Positions 51,040 through 59,907 of a stretch of DNA of 64,000 nt are shown here, in pieces. Origin of the DNA: an uncultured Eubacteriales bacterium (GTDB lineage: Bacteria > Bacillota > Clostridia > Christensenellales > Aristaeellaceae). Each line of letters starts with the position of its first letter. Positions within the stretch are counted from its first letter, which is position 1. The notes beneath the pieces are model-generated. The model made no database searches. It worked only from the letters and a program-made list of their open reading frames with translations, and was not told the DNA's origin. The stretch covers positions 1 to 64,000 of the forward strand of contig URJB01000010.1 of assembly GCA_900548145.1 (NCBI GenBank), written 5' to 3'. Made by a program: the position numbers and the translations under genes.

Positions 51040-52317
51040 ATGGAAGCCAACGCTCTGGCAAATGGACAGGGGATCGACCCCCAAAGGCTGCGCCCCGGGG
51101 ATTATTTCGCTTCGCTGACGGAGGAAGCCCTTGCCTGCGGGCTGCTGACAGAGGATGACCTTGCCCGTCTGCAGGCACAGCTGCCGGGGCTGCTGCGCCG
51201 CATGGCCGCCGAATATGCCGGGGAGGGCTGCGGCTCCCTGCCGGTGGAGACCGCCGGGGAAATGCTGCGTTCCCTGCAATTTGCCATTGGCGCGGCGCTG
51301 AAGGGCTATGCCGCCTCGGAACAGGCCGCGATAGCGCTGAAGGAACGGCCATTGAACGAACTGTACGACGAAGGGCTTTGCCGGGTGCGTCAAAAGCTGC
51401 GGACGGTGCGGCTTTTGCAGCGGAGGATCCTGAGCCGATTGTTTCAGACCCCGAACGGATTCTGGCGTTCCACCATCGAAGGCGGGGTCAACGGATTCTT
51501 TCGGCTGTACCGGCCGGAGTTCGCCGCCCATGAGATCCATATCACAGCGGATTATCCGCCTCTGCTGGGTCGGCCCGCCTTGCAGGGCGTGGAATTTATG
51601 GAGCGCTATCTGCAGGAGATCGACGGAGAAAACGCCTTTCTGCGCGCCTTCCCTCCCCGGGCGGTACACCGGCTGCTGCTGGGCCTGAGCCGGGAATACG
51701 CCAGCGCGCCGGTGAACCTGTTCGAGCCGGTCTGCCTGTCGGCGCTGGGGCTGACGCTGTGCGGACGCTCTCCGCTGGCGCTGGACTTAACGCCCGACGA
51801 GGTGGAAAAGCTGGCCCGAGATTTCGAAAACAGAACGATGATCCGTCCGGCGCTGGAAAACGCGCTGAACCGGCTGGGGGAGCAGCTGGCGCTGCCGGGC
51901 CGGGCGCTGCGCTATGCCGCCCAATGTCTGCCCAAGCTGGAGGAAGCCGTCCGTGCCGCACTGGAGCTGGGAAAGCCGGAACGGGCGTTTCTGCTGCCCG
52001 CCGATGAAAATGTCCCCGAGCCGGAGCTGTTCTACGGCGAAAGCATGGACATTCGGGATTATGAGCGCCTGTTGACACGGCTGGTTCAGGCGGATTCCCC
52101 GGAGGAGCAGGCGGCGCTGATCGGGGAAAACGTCCATTCGCTGGCCGACTTGCTGGACCTGCTCACCGATCTGGACGCGGGAGACGAGGCGCTCGTCGCA
52201 CTGGTGAAGCGTCTGCCGCCAGATGCGCTGGCGGGGCTTCGGACCCATTACGCCGACGGCCTGCTGGCCGAACGGGAGGCTGACCGGCGGCTGTGCCGCG
52301 CGTTGGACGGAAAATAG
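51040..52317 (+). CDS. DUF6179-like protein
   Basis: The 425-residue, mostly helical, soluble protein has the segment RVRQKLRTVRLLQRRILSRL and, in the middle, GFFRLYRPEFAAHEIHITAD. This fits DUF6179, a clostridial family found with TetR and DUF6323. Function unknown. The start ATG has AAAGGAAG upstream. It is separated from DUF6323 by the opposite-strand small RNA, so it may have its own promoter. Confidence 0.68.
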   Translation: MEANALANGQGIDPQRLRPGDYFASLTEEALACGLLTEDDLARLQAQLPGLLRRMAAEYAGEGCGSLPVETAGEMLRSLQFAIGAALKGYAASEQAAIALKERPLNELYDEGLCRVRQKLRTVRLLQRRILSRLFQTPNGFWRSTIEGGVNGFFRLYRPEFAAHEIHITADYPPLLGRPALQGVEFMERYLQEIDGENAFLRAFPPRAVHRLLLGLSREYASAPVNLFEPVCLSALGLTLCGRSPLALDLTPDEVEKLARDFENRTMIRPALENALNRLGEQLALPGRALRYAAQCLPKLEEAVRAALELGKPERAFLLPADENVPEPELFYGESMDIRDYERLLTRLVQADSPEEQAALIGENVHSLADLLDLLTDLDAGDEALVALVKRLPPDALAGLRTHYADGLLAEREADRRLCRALDGK

Positions 52318-52319
52318 CC

Positions 52320-52571
52320 TTATGCCTTTTCGAGAATCAGCCATTCCTTGGCTTTTTCCACATCCGATTCAAAGCGGACGGTCATGCCGAAGGGGGCCAA
52401 CCGTCGGGAAAGCTCCCGGCGGACTTTACTGTCCGCCCCCTGGCAAAAACGCCCCAGTCCGTCCAAATGCTCGAACCAGATCATCCCGCTGCGATAGGGC
52501 AGGGCAAAGGACTTTTTGCGGAACCCGGGCAGCTCCCGGCCAGATGGCTCCATGGCTTTCTCTGGCTTCAT
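52320..52571 (-). CDS. Small hypothetical protein (83 aa)
   Basis: Not recognised. A basic protein with no membrane helix; GGGAGG six bases before the ATG supports it. It ends two bases from the convergent DUF6179 stop. Confidence 0.55.
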   Translation of the reverse strand: MKPEKAMEPSGRELPGFRKKSFALPYRSGMIWFEHLDGLGRFCQGADSKVRRELSRRLAPFGMTVRFESDVEKAKEWLILEKA

Positions 52572-52873
52572 TTGTTTCCTCCCATGCTTTTCTTTATTAT
52601 TCTCAATGATTAATCAAAAACGCTGAAAAAAAGCGAGTTCTTTCCTTCGGTGACAAAGGCCACGCATAGCGAGATCCAGTTCATACGCCGTCTGCCGGAA
52701 GGAAACTGTGGCAAAATCCCAATATCATCCGCAGAAATGGCTCATTTGTCCATTCTTTTCGCGGCAGTATCGAGATAAGCCCCCAACAACATTCATCCAT
52801 CACCATTTCCACTCCCGCCCCACTTACCCTGGATGCGCCCCGCAAGTCCAGAGGGGGCGCGGCGTCACCCCGG

Positions 52874-52902
52874 TTGCATCGAAAGGCGGGGGACGATATA
52901 AT
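52874..52902 (+). promoter_or_regulatory. Promoter of the acyltransferase-like gene
   Basis: TTGCAT (52874-52879), 17 bases, TATAAT (52897-52902). The rest of the gap 52572-52961 shows no gene or clear repeat. Confidence 0.75.
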
Positions 52903-52961
52903 AGAAGTTGTCCGCACGCAACTTTGGCGGGCCAGTCCACATCGGGAGGTTTTTTAGGACG

Positions 52962-54656
52962 ATGGAGGAAGAAAGAAAAAACGCGGCCGGTGAGCAGGCC
53001 GAGGAAATAACCCAAACGGTGGAAAATCAACGGAAGGCCGAGGCAAAAGCCCGGCGGAAAAACGAAAAAAAGGCTGCGAAGGCTGCACGAAAGCTGGAAA
53101 AGGAACAGGTGCGCCGGGAACGCACTGCCCGAAAGCAGGCCGAAAAAACCGCACGCACCCCTCATTTGCGGGAAAAGGCGCTGTTTGAGCTTTGGGTGGG
53201 TGGCTTTGAAAAGGAGCATCAAGCCCTTCTGCGGGAATATTTTGACGGGCTGAACGCCCACCTGTCGCTGGCACGGGACGAGGTCATTCAGTTTCGCCGG
53301 GACTTCACCGCCGCCATCGATCTGCTGCTGCAGCTGGGCTGTCCACTGGAGGAAGCCCTGACCCGTCTGAACCCGGAACGGCTGGGCGGCTTTTACGCAT
53401 GGCCCGCCACGCTGTGGTTCCGGCTGGACGACGCGGCGAAAATTTATCCCCTGTCCATGAAGCACGGGCAGATGTCTGTGTTCCGGCTGGCGGCGGTTCT
53501 GAAGGAGCCGGTGAAGCCGGAGCTTCTGCAGATCGCCCTGCATTTCACTATCCAGCGCTTTCCCGGCTTTGCCACCACCGTGCGCAAGGGCTTTTTCTGG
53601 CATTATCTGGATCAGACCAAACGGCGCTACTGCATCCAGCCGGAGATGGATATTCCCGTCCGACCGCTGAAGATCGCCGCCAGCGGCTCTCAGAGCTTCC
53701 GGGTGCTGTATTATGAAAACCGTATCAGCGCGGAGTTTTTCCACATTTTGACCGACGCTACCGGGGGCATGTGCTTCCTCAAGACCCTGCTGGCGGAATA
53801 TCTGCGGCTGCTGGGCACGGACTGCCCCTGCGGCGACGGCATTCTGGACGTGACCCGGCCGCCGCTGGCCGGGGAAAACGAAAACGCTTTCCCGGCGGCA
53901 GATCGCCGGGGCAAGGGCTCCGGCCTGACCGACCGGGCGGCCCTGCAGCTCAGCGGCCGGCTGGCCCCGGTGCACCCCTGTCGCATCCTGCACTTCGAAA
54001 TGGACGCGGAAAAGCTGCGGGAGGCTGCCCGCAACCGGAACGCCACCGTCACGGCCTATCTGCTGGGGCTTCTGTTTTTGGCGGGACGGCGGGCCACGGA
54101 GGCCATGGGCGGCAGCTTCAACATTCAGGTGCCCGTCAATATGCGCAAGTTCTATCCCTCGCCCACGCTGCGCAATTTTTCCATGTACTGCGGCATTCGA
54201 CTGGATATGGAGCAGGTGACCACACTGGACGACATTCTGCCGGAAATTCAGCATCAGCTGACGGAGAAAGCCTCCCGGGAGGCCATGACCGAGATGATCC
54301 ATTCCTCCACCCGGCTGGTGAACTCGGTGCGCTTTGTGCCGCTGTTCATCAAGGCCCCCATCGCCCGGGTGATCTACGGCTTTCTGGGGGATAAAATTTT
54401 CACCAACACCCTGTCCAATCTGGGTGTGGTGAACCTGCCCCCGGAGATGCAGAGCCGGGTGGATCATCTGGAATTTTTGCTGGGCACGCTGGTGACGAAT
54501 CGTGCGGGCTGTGCGCTGGTGACCTGCGGCGGCAAGGCCGTGCTGACCATCGCCAAGCAGACCGCCGACCCCTCGCTGGAAGAAGCACTGTGCCGCCTGC
54601 TGGACGGCGATCAGGTGCCCTATGCCGTGAAAGGAAGCGTTCTGTATGAAGGTTGA
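52962..54656 (+). CDS. Condensation/alcohol acetyltransferase-like protein
   Basis: The 564-residue protein has a highly charged Lys/Glu/Ala coiled segment in its first 75 residues. The remainder resembles the chloramphenicol-acetyltransferase/condensation superfamily, with a catalytic-type HILTDATGG (His and Asp in the HxxxD spacing, near residue 265) and later IQVPVNMRKFYPSPTLRNFS. The acyl donor and acceptor are unknown. It overlaps the DUF6320 gene by 11 bases, a known pairing in Clostridia. Confidence 0.75.
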   Translation: MEEERKNAAGEQAEEITQTVENQRKAEAKARRKNEKKAAKAARKLEKEQVRRERTARKQAEKTARTPHLREKALFELWVGGFEKEHQALLREYFDGLNAHLSLARDEVIQFRRDFTAAIDLLLQLGCPLEEALTRLNPERLGGFYAWPATLWFRLDDAAKIYPLSMKHGQMSVFRLAAVLKEPVKPELLQIALHFTIQRFPGFATTVRKGFFWHYLDQTKRRYCIQPEMDIPVRPLKIAASGSQSFRVLYYENRISAEFFHILTDATGGMCFLKTLLAEYLRLLGTDCPCGDGILDVTRPPLAGENENAFPAADRRGKGSGLTDRAALQLSGRLAPVHPCRILHFEMDAEKLREAARNRNATVTAYLLGLLFLAGRRATEAMGGSFNIQVPVNMRKFYPSPTLRNFSMYCGIRLDMEQVTTLDDILPEIQHQLTEKASREAMTEMIHSSTRLVNSVRFVPLFIKAPIARVIYGFLGDKIFTNTLSNLGVVNLPPEMQSRVDHLEFLLGTLVTNRAGCALVTCGGKAVLTIAKQTADPSLEEALCRLLDGDQVPYAVKGSVLYEG

Positions 54657-55221
54657 GTGCGTCTATCCCATCCCCCCCAAGCGCCGCATCCAGCGGCATC
54701 AGCTGATCTGCGCGGCCCGCTGGCCCTTTCTGGCGGCGGCGGTGGCCTGCCCGGTGGTGAACCTGTGCCTGGGCGGCAGCGCGTGGAGTCTGGTGGCCCT
54801 GTGGGGGCTGTGGATGCTTTGGGGCGATCTGGTGGCCCCGACAATGGTGGAATACAACCGGGTCAGCCAGTTCACCAAGGTACTGGCCCAGTGCTGCGGC
54901 CTTCTTTTGCTGATCGACCTGATCCTTGCCCCGGGCCGCATTCGGAATCTCCTGCCCATCGTGTGCTTTGCCGGGCTGACCGTGGCCGCCGTGCTGTTTT
55001 TCACCGATTTCAGCCGGCAGAAGCAGAACATCATTCCACTGATGCTGTTGTGTCTGGTGGCGTTCCTGTCGGCGGGCGTATGCCTGCTGGTGCCCGGCGT
55101 GGAAAGCCAGTGGGGGCTGATCGTACTGGCGGCCCTGTCCTTCGGACTGTTCGTGGTCTGCGCCGTCTGTCTGGGCGGCGGGTTTTTCCGCGGGCTGCAT
55201 AAGTATTTTCATGTGAAGTAA
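54646..55221 (+). CDS. DUF6320 membrane protein
   Basis: The 191-residue protein has about five hydrophobic helices and a short cytoplasmic N-terminus with basic residues. It starts inside the upstream acyltransferase-like gene, so the two are translationally coupled. The conserved partnership suggests that the membrane protein delivers or receives the acylated product; this is inference. Confidence 0.75.
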   Translation: MKVECVYPIPPKRRIQRHQLICAARWPFLAAAVACPVVNLCLGGSAWSLVALWGLWMLWGDLVAPTMVEYNRVSQFTKVLAQCCGLLLLIDLILAPGRIRNLLPIVCFAGLTVAAVLFFTDFSRQKQNIIPLMLLCLVAFLSAGVCLLVPGVESQWGLIVLAALSFGLFVVCAVCLGGGFFRGLHKYFHVK

Positions 55222-55225
55222 AAAA

Positions 55226-55275
55226 GTTCCCCCGATTCCGCAGCACCCAATTGCTTCGGAACCGGGGAATTTTCT
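55226..55275. terminator. Bidirectional terminator, DUF6320/patatin
   Basis: TTCCCCCGATTCCG and CGGAACCGGGGAA pair over a loop; T-rich on the right, A-run on the left. It serves both convergent genes. Confidence 0.85.
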
Positions 55276-56094
55276 TTACAGCTCTGTTTTCTGGCCGACG
55301 GCATATCCTTGATCGTACACCCGCTGCAGCACCGCCGGGTCTCGTTCCAACCGGCCCATTTCGATGGGGCGGCGGGGACGGACGACCTTGGCGACGCCGT
55401 CCTGCTCCAGCTGGCGCAGACGGTCGAGACTTTGATTGTAGGCCTCGTGACGGCAGCGGAGCCGCTGCTGCAGGGCAGGATATTTTCCGTACCACAGGTC
55501 GATAGGCAGGGAGGGCATGGGCCCCTTGCGGTAGGAACCGTCTCGGGTCAGGACGACTACCAGCCGGTCGTAGCCCAGCGCCCGCATGGCCTCAAAGGGG
55601 ATGCTGTCCACAATGCCGCCGTCCAGATACAATCCGTCCCCAACCGCCACGGGCCTGGAAACAAAGGGCAGCGACGCAGAGGCCCGCAGCGTGTCCATCT
55701 GCTCAAACACGTTTTCGATCAGGGGATATTCCGCATGGCCGGTCTCGATGTTGGTCACCACAGCGTAAAAGGGTACCCCCGAGGCCTGAAAGCTCTGCTG
55801 ATCAAAGGGATCCAGCTCCGTGGGCACCGTGCCGTAGGCAAAGTCCGGGCTGAACAGATTGCCGGTCCTTAAAAGCGGGCCGGGGCCCATGTAGCGGGGG
55901 TCGCGGATATAGCGCTTGTTGTAGCGGATGACGCGTCCCGGCTGCCGGGATAGAAAATTCACCCCGAAGACCGCCCCGGCGGAAACGCCGATCACCCCGT
56001 CAAAATGAAGGCCCCGGGCGTAAAAGGCGTCCAACACCCCGGCGGTGAACATGCCGCGCATCCCGCCGCCTTCCAGAACCAGTCCTGTTTTCAT
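55276..56094 (-). CDS. Patatin-like phospholipase
   Basis: The 272-residue protein has the oxyanion glycines LEGGGMRGMF (near 8-16), the nucleophile serine in GVSAG (near 41) and the catalytic Asp in DGGIVDSIP. This is the short bacterial RssA/YjjU-like patatin type, acting on lipids in the cytoplasm. The ATG at 56094 places the glycine loop right at the N-terminus, as usual. Confidence 0.93.
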   Translation of the reverse strand: MKTGLVLEGGGMRGMFTAGVLDAFYARGLHFDGVIGVSAGAVFGVNFLSRQPGRVIRYNKRYIRDPRYMGPGPLLRTGNLFSPDFAYGTVPTELDPFDQQSFQASGVPFYAVVTNIETGHAEYPLIENVFEQMDTLRASASLPFVSRPVAVGDGLYLDGGIVDSIPFEAMRALGYDRLVVVLTRDGSYRKGPMPSLPIDLWYGKYPALQQRLRCRHEAYNQSLDRLRQLEQDGVAKVVRPRRPIEMGRLERDPAVLQRVYDQGYAVGQKTEL

Positions 56095-56219
56095 CCTTAT
56101 GCTCCCTTCCGCGCAGCCCAATGAGCGCGCTTCCCCTTTATTATACACCTGAAAAGGCCGGGAACCAATCGGCGGCATTTGCTCAAAACCGCCTTTTTTC
56201 AGCCAAAATCCGGGAAGGA

Positions 56220-56248
56220 TTGAAATTTTCCCGGTGACAGGGTATAAT
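56220..56248 (+). promoter_or_regulatory. Promoter of the receiver-like/SPFH operon
   Basis: TTGAAA (56220-56225), 17 bases, TATAAT (56243-56248). Confidence 0.85.
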
Positions 56249-56285
56249 AAATTCGTGTCATTTTGACCAATATGGAGGGAAACGC

Positions 56286-57077
56286 GTGTATAGGCTGCTG
56301 ATCGTCACCGGAAACCAGAGTGTGAGGGACTTGTTCACCGCGATGGAAGGCTGGGAGAGCTTGGGCTTCAAGCCGCCGCGTCTGCGTCAGACCACGCAGG
56401 AAGCGCTGGAATGTATGCAGAAGCACCAGATCGACGCGATCGCCGTGGACGACGGCCCGGCTTTTGACGAGCTGAACCGCTTTGTGGAAGAACAGTGCCC
56501 GGCAATGCTCCGTTTTCCCATTGAAAAGACCCCGGACGAGGAATGGAAGGTCATCCGGGCGCTGGATCGGATGCTGGGAAACCTTCACGCCGATCATTAT
56601 AACGACGAATACGATCTGATGGGCTCTCTTTCCCACAGTCAGGAACGGCTGCTGAAGGGCATCGTCTGCGGACTGATCCCCACGGAGAAGGAGCTGCGGG
56701 CCCGTCTGTTCATGCTGCGATGCAGGGAAAAGCCCAACGTGCCCTGCGTGCTGGCCCGCCTGACCATGGATATGGACGATCCCTTCCTGACCAACCGCTG
56801 GCATTACGGCAGCGAGCGTCTGGAGACCGCCCTGCGCAACTTTTTCGGCGCGCGGCAGCGGGATATGTACCTGCACGTGGCTGTGATCTCCCCGGAAGAG
56901 GTGCGGGTGCTCTGCTACCCCGTCACCGGGGACGGCACCCTGCTGGAAAGCGCGGTGCGCGCCTACGTGGAGGAGACCGCCCAGCAGATCGACCACTATC
57001 TGGGGCTGCATATGCAGGTTGCCGAGGTGCGGCTGGTGCCGGGCCTGGCGACCTTCGCCGCTGAAAATCTGAAATAA
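56286..57077 (+). CDS. Response-regulator-like protein without DNA-binding domain
   Basis: The 263-residue protein has an N-terminal receiver-like fold (YRLLIVTGN ... DAIAVDDGPAFDELNRF). The acidic pair near the N-terminus is replaced (TGNQ), so phosphorylation is doubtful. The remaining 150 residues resemble the middle region of AraC-type response regulators, but no helix-turn-helix follows. The GTG start has GGAGGG six bases upstream. It precedes the SPFH gene by 38 bases and likely shares its transcript. Confidence 0.65.
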   Translation: MYRLLIVTGNQSVRDLFTAMEGWESLGFKPPRLRQTTQEALECMQKHQIDAIAVDDGPAFDELNRFVEEQCPAMLRFPIEKTPDEEWKVIRALDRMLGNLHADHYNDEYDLMGSLSHSQERLLKGIVCGLIPTEKELRARLFMLRCREKPNVPCVLARLTMDMDDPFLTNRWHYGSERLETALRNFFGARQRDMYLHVAVISPEEVRVLCYPVTGDGTLLESAVRAYVEETAQQIDHYLGLHMQVAEVRLVPGLATFAAENLK

Positions 57078-57115
57078 AAAAGCCGTCCGCCTGCGGCGGC
57101 AGTAAGGAGAACAAT

Positions 57116-58189
57116 ATGGGGATTTTTAAGGATTTGGTGACCAGCCAGCTGATCGACGTGATCGAGTGGACGGACGACAGCCAGAATACCATGGTGTACA
57201 AATATGACATGAACGGCAAGGAGATCATGATGGGCGCGCAGCTCACCGTGCGGGAAAGCCAGGCGGCGATCTTCGTCAACGAGGGCAAGCTGGCCGACGT
57301 GTTCCAGCCCGGCCGTTATGAGTTGAGCACTCAGAACATGCCCATCCTGACCAAGCTCAAGGCGTGGAAGTTCGGCTTCAATTCTCCCTTCAAGAGCGAT
57401 GTGTACTTCATCAACACCAAGCAGTTCCTCGACCGGAAGTGGGGCACCGCCAACCCGGTCATGATGCGGGACACCGATTTCGGCATGATCCGCATCCGGG
57501 CCTTCGGCTCCTTCGCCTTCCGCGTGAAGGAACCCGAAACCTTCATGAAGGAGTGCTTCGGCACCAGCAGCCTGTTCACCGTGGAAGGCGTGGAGGGCCA
57601 GCTGAAGAGCATGGTGGTCAGCGGCCTGAGCGACGCCATCGCCCAGAGCAAGATCCCCGCGCTGGATATAGCCGCCAACTACAGCGGCCTGAGCCAGTAC
57701 TGCATGAACGCGCTGAATACCAAGGTGGAAGCGCTGGGTCTGACCCTGACCAATTTTGTCATTGAAAACGTGAGCCTGCCCGAAGAAGTGGAAAAGGCCA
57801 TGGATAAGCGCACCTCCATGGGCGTGCTGGGCGATATGGGCAAGTATGCCCAGTTCCAGGCGGCCGAGGCTATGCGGGACGCGGCCAACAACCCCAACGG
57901 CATGGCCGGTATGGGCGTGGGCATGGGCGCGGGCATGAGCATGGGTCAGATGTTCACGCAGGCCTTTGGCGGCGCGCAGCAGCAGGCTCCCGCCGCCCCC
58001 GCGGCTCCTGCGGCTGCGACGGTGGCCTGCACGGCCTGCGGCCAGCCCATCGCGGCGGGCAGTAAGTTCTGCTCTTCCTGCGGCGCCAAGCAGGAAGAAA
58101 AGCCCGCTGGCGGCTTCTGCCCCAACTGCGGCGGCAAGGTCGAAGCGGGCAGCAAATTCTGCCCCAACTGCGGCAACAAGATGGCGTAA
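57116..58189 (+). CDS. SPFH domain / virion core-like protein with double zinc ribbon
   Basis: The 357-residue protein has a YdjI-like SPFH domain (about 1-265), then a Gly/Met-rich linker, an Ala/Pro/Gln stretch and two C-terminal zinc ribbons (CTACG...CSSCG and CPNCG...CPNCG). In Bacillus such a protein localises PspA-type envelope-stress factors. Cytoplasmic membrane association is expected. The start has AGGAGA at a good distance. A terminator follows. Confidence 0.88.
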   Translation: MGIFKDLVTSQLIDVIEWTDDSQNTMVYKYDMNGKEIMMGAQLTVRESQAAIFVNEGKLADVFQPGRYELSTQNMPILTKLKAWKFGFNSPFKSDVYFINTKQFLDRKWGTANPVMMRDTDFGMIRIRAFGSFAFRVKEPETFMKECFGTSSLFTVEGVEGQLKSMVVSGLSDAIAQSKIPALDIAANYSGLSQYCMNALNTKVEALGLTLTNFVIENVSLPEEVEKAMDKRTSMGVLGDMGKYAQFQAAEAMRDAANNPNGMAGMGVGMGAGMSMGQMFTQAFGGAQQQAPAAPAAPAAATVACTACGQPIAAGSKFCSSCGAKQEEKPAGGFCPNCGGKVEAGSKFCPNCGNKMA

Positions 58190-58204
58190 CGCCATGAAAA
58201 TACG

Positions 58205-58235
58205 AATCGACCGCGCTCGTCGCGGTCGATTTTTT
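58205..58235 (+). terminator. Terminator of the SPFH gene
   Basis: ATCGACCGCG/CGCGGTCGAT hairpin followed by six T. Confidence 0.92.
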
Positions 58236-58252
58236 GATGAAGGGAAAAGCAG

Positions 58253-58633
58253 ATGGAAAATTTTGATCTCCAAGCCTACTGGGACGCGGTGCTCCGGCAG
58301 GACGCACAGGCCATGGAAACCTTTCTGGCCCCGAACGCCATCGTCAACTGGCACTGCACCAATGAAAGCTTTACCGCCGCGGAATTTGTCCGGGCAAACT
58401 GCGAATATCCCGGCCAGTGGGAGGGCGAAATTCAGCGGGTGGAGCCGATCCCGGGAGGAATCGCGGCGGTCGTCCATGTTTATTCGGCGGATCGTGCGTT
58501 GTCTTTCCATGCAGTGGCCTTTGTTCGTTTGACGGACGGGAAGATCACCCAGCTGGACGAGTATTGGGGCGATGACGGCCCCGCGCCCCAGTGGCGGCAA
58601 GATAAAAATATCGGGCGGAAAATTCGGGACTGA
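58253..58633 (+). CDS. SnoaL/NTF2-like protein
   Basis: The 126-residue single-domain alpha+beta barrel has the pattern YWDAVLRQDAQAMETFLAPNA near the N-terminus and ITQLDEYWGDDG near the end. No signal peptide, unlike the 46602 protein. Function unknown; such proteins often bind small ligands. The stop lies within a terminator-like hairpin (ATCGGGCGGAA/TTCCGCCCGAT, about 58609-58651). Confidence 0.82.
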   Translation: MENFDLQAYWDAVLRQDAQAMETFLAPNAIVNWHCTNESFTAAEFVRANCEYPGQWEGEIQRVEPIPGGIAAVVHVYSADRALSFHAVAFVRLTDGKITQLDEYWGDDGPAPQWRQDKNIGRKIRD

Positions 58634-58664
58634 CCCCGGATTCCGCCCGATATTTTTGGAAATG

Positions 58665-58692
58665 AAAAACTCCCCCGCGCGAGGCGGGGGAG
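58665..58692 (-). terminator. Terminator of rplJ-rplL
   Basis: CTCCCCCGC (58670-58678) pairs with GCGGGGGAG (58684-58692), followed on the minus strand by five T. Confidence 0.92.
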
Positions 58693-58715
58693 CGGAATGC
58701 TCTTGGAAAAAGCAA

Positions 58716-59087
58716 TTACTTGATTTCGACAGTAGCGCCGACTTCGGCCAGCTTTTCCTTGATCTTTTCGCATTCTTCCTTGGAAGCGCCTTCCTTGATG
58801 GTCTTGGGGGCGGATTCCACGAAGTCCTTGGCTTCCTTCAGGCCCAGGCCGGTCAGCTCGCGGACAACCTTGATGACCTTGATCTTCTCGGAGCCAGCGT
58901 CCTTCAGGATGGCGTCGAACTCGGTCTTTTCTTCTTCAGCGGCAGCAGCGCCAGCAGCAGCGCCGGGCACAGCCACAACAGCGGCGGCGGCGGAAACGCC
59001 AAACTTTTCTTCCAGGGCCTTCACCAGATCGTTCAGCTCGAGAACAGTCATTTTCTCGATCTCAGCAATAAATTCCTCGTGAGTCAT
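58716..59087 (-). CDS. rplL: 50S ribosomal protein L7/L12
   Basis: Stalk protein that recruits translation GTPases. The 123-residue protein has an N-terminal dimerisation helix pair, an Ala/Gly hinge (AVPGAAAGAAAAEEE) and the C-terminal KIKVIKVVRELTGLGLKEAKDFV. The ATG at 59087 has GGAGG upstream. Downstream of rplJ, as usual. Confidence 0.98.
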   Translation of the reverse strand: MTHEEFIAEIEKMTVLELNDLVKALEEKFGVSAAAAVVAVPGAAAGAAAAEEEKTEFDAILKDAGSEKIKVIKVVRELTGLGLKEAKDFVESAPKTIKEGASKEECEKIKEKLAEVGATVEIK

Positions 59088-59148
59088 TACGGATAACCTC
59101 CATTCATAATCATGTTTTTGGGGGCGCGTCATGCGGCGCGCTCAGCAC

Positions 59149-59670
59149 TTAGGCTTCGGGGGCGGCAGCGGTGTCTTCGCTGTTCTTCTTGGCGATAGCA
59201 TCCAGAACGCGAACGAAACCAGCGATGCTGCTCTGCAGGCTGCCAAGCAGGCGGGCCAGCAGGACTTCGCGGCTGGGAACGGTCGCCAGTTCCTTGATCT
59301 GCGCGTCGCTCAGGATCTCAGTGCCCATCAGACCAGCCTTGATCTGAATCGCATCGGTCTTCTTCTTGTCGATGAAGTCGCTGACGATCTTGGCGGGGCT
59401 CACGGGGTCGCTCATGCCAAAGGCAAAAGCAGAGGGGCCGTTGAGAGCATCGTCCAGACCTTCGATGTTCAGCTCGTGCAGGGCACGGCGGACCAGCGTG
59501 TTCTTCAGAACGCAGTATTCCACGTTGTTCTGACGGAACTGAGCGCGCAGGGCGGTAACGTCTTCCACGGACAGGCCGCTGAAGCTGACCACGATGACGC
59601 TCTGGGCATCCTGAAACTTCTTCACGATGTCGCTGACGACTTGCTTTTTGATCTCGAGATTCTTGCTCAT
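59149..59670 (-). CDS. rplJ: 50S ribosomal protein L10
   Basis: Anchors L7/L12 to the ribosome. The 173-residue protein begins LEIKKQVVSDIVKKFQDAQS, carries LKNTLVRRAL, and has an L12-binding C-terminal helix. The ATG at 59670 has GGAGGTG eight bases upstream. It is controlled by an L10 leader. rplK and rplA, often upstream, are absent here. Confidence 0.98.
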   Translation of the reverse strand: MSKNLEIKKQVVSDIVKKFQDAQSVIVVSFSGLSVEDVTALRAQFRQNNVEYCVLKNTLVRRALHELNIEGLDDALNGPSAFAFGMSDPVSPAKIVSDFIDKKKTDAIQIKAGLMGTEILSDAQIKELATVPSREVLLARLLGSLQSSIAGFVRVLDAIAKKNSEDTAAAPEA

Positions 59671-59702
59671 TTGAGTTGCACCTCCTTTTTGAAATGGTCG
59701 AT

Positions 59703-59850
59703 TCCAAAAAGAAAACCCTTGCAGGCGCAAGGGCGAACATGTCGCAGGGGATTTCTCCCGCCTTACACCTCGGCGGGCGCTGCTTACGCTTCTTATGAGG
59801 GACAGGCCCTCACCCGCTGTCTTCGGCATAGGTTTCCAAAGAATCGTTTA
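59703..59850 (-). ncRNA. Ribosomal protein L10 leader with attenuator
   Basis: Minus strand holds CCGAAGACAGCGGGTG, then CCCGCCGAGG (59826-59768), the conserved L10 leader core. Behind it a terminator-like hairpin CCCTTGC/GCAAGGG with a T-rich tail (59733-59703) suggests that L10 binding causes attenuation. Confidence 0.92.
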
Positions 59851-59852
59851 TG

Positions 59853-59880
59853 ATTATACGGATTTTTCCCCGTTTGTCAA
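59853..59880 (-). promoter_or_regulatory. rplJ-rplL promoter
   Basis: Minus strand TTGACA (59880-59875), 16 bases, TATAAT (59858-59853). Confidence 0.88.
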
Positions 59881-59907
59881 CCGTTTTTTTGAAAAAACGA
59901 AAGGCTT

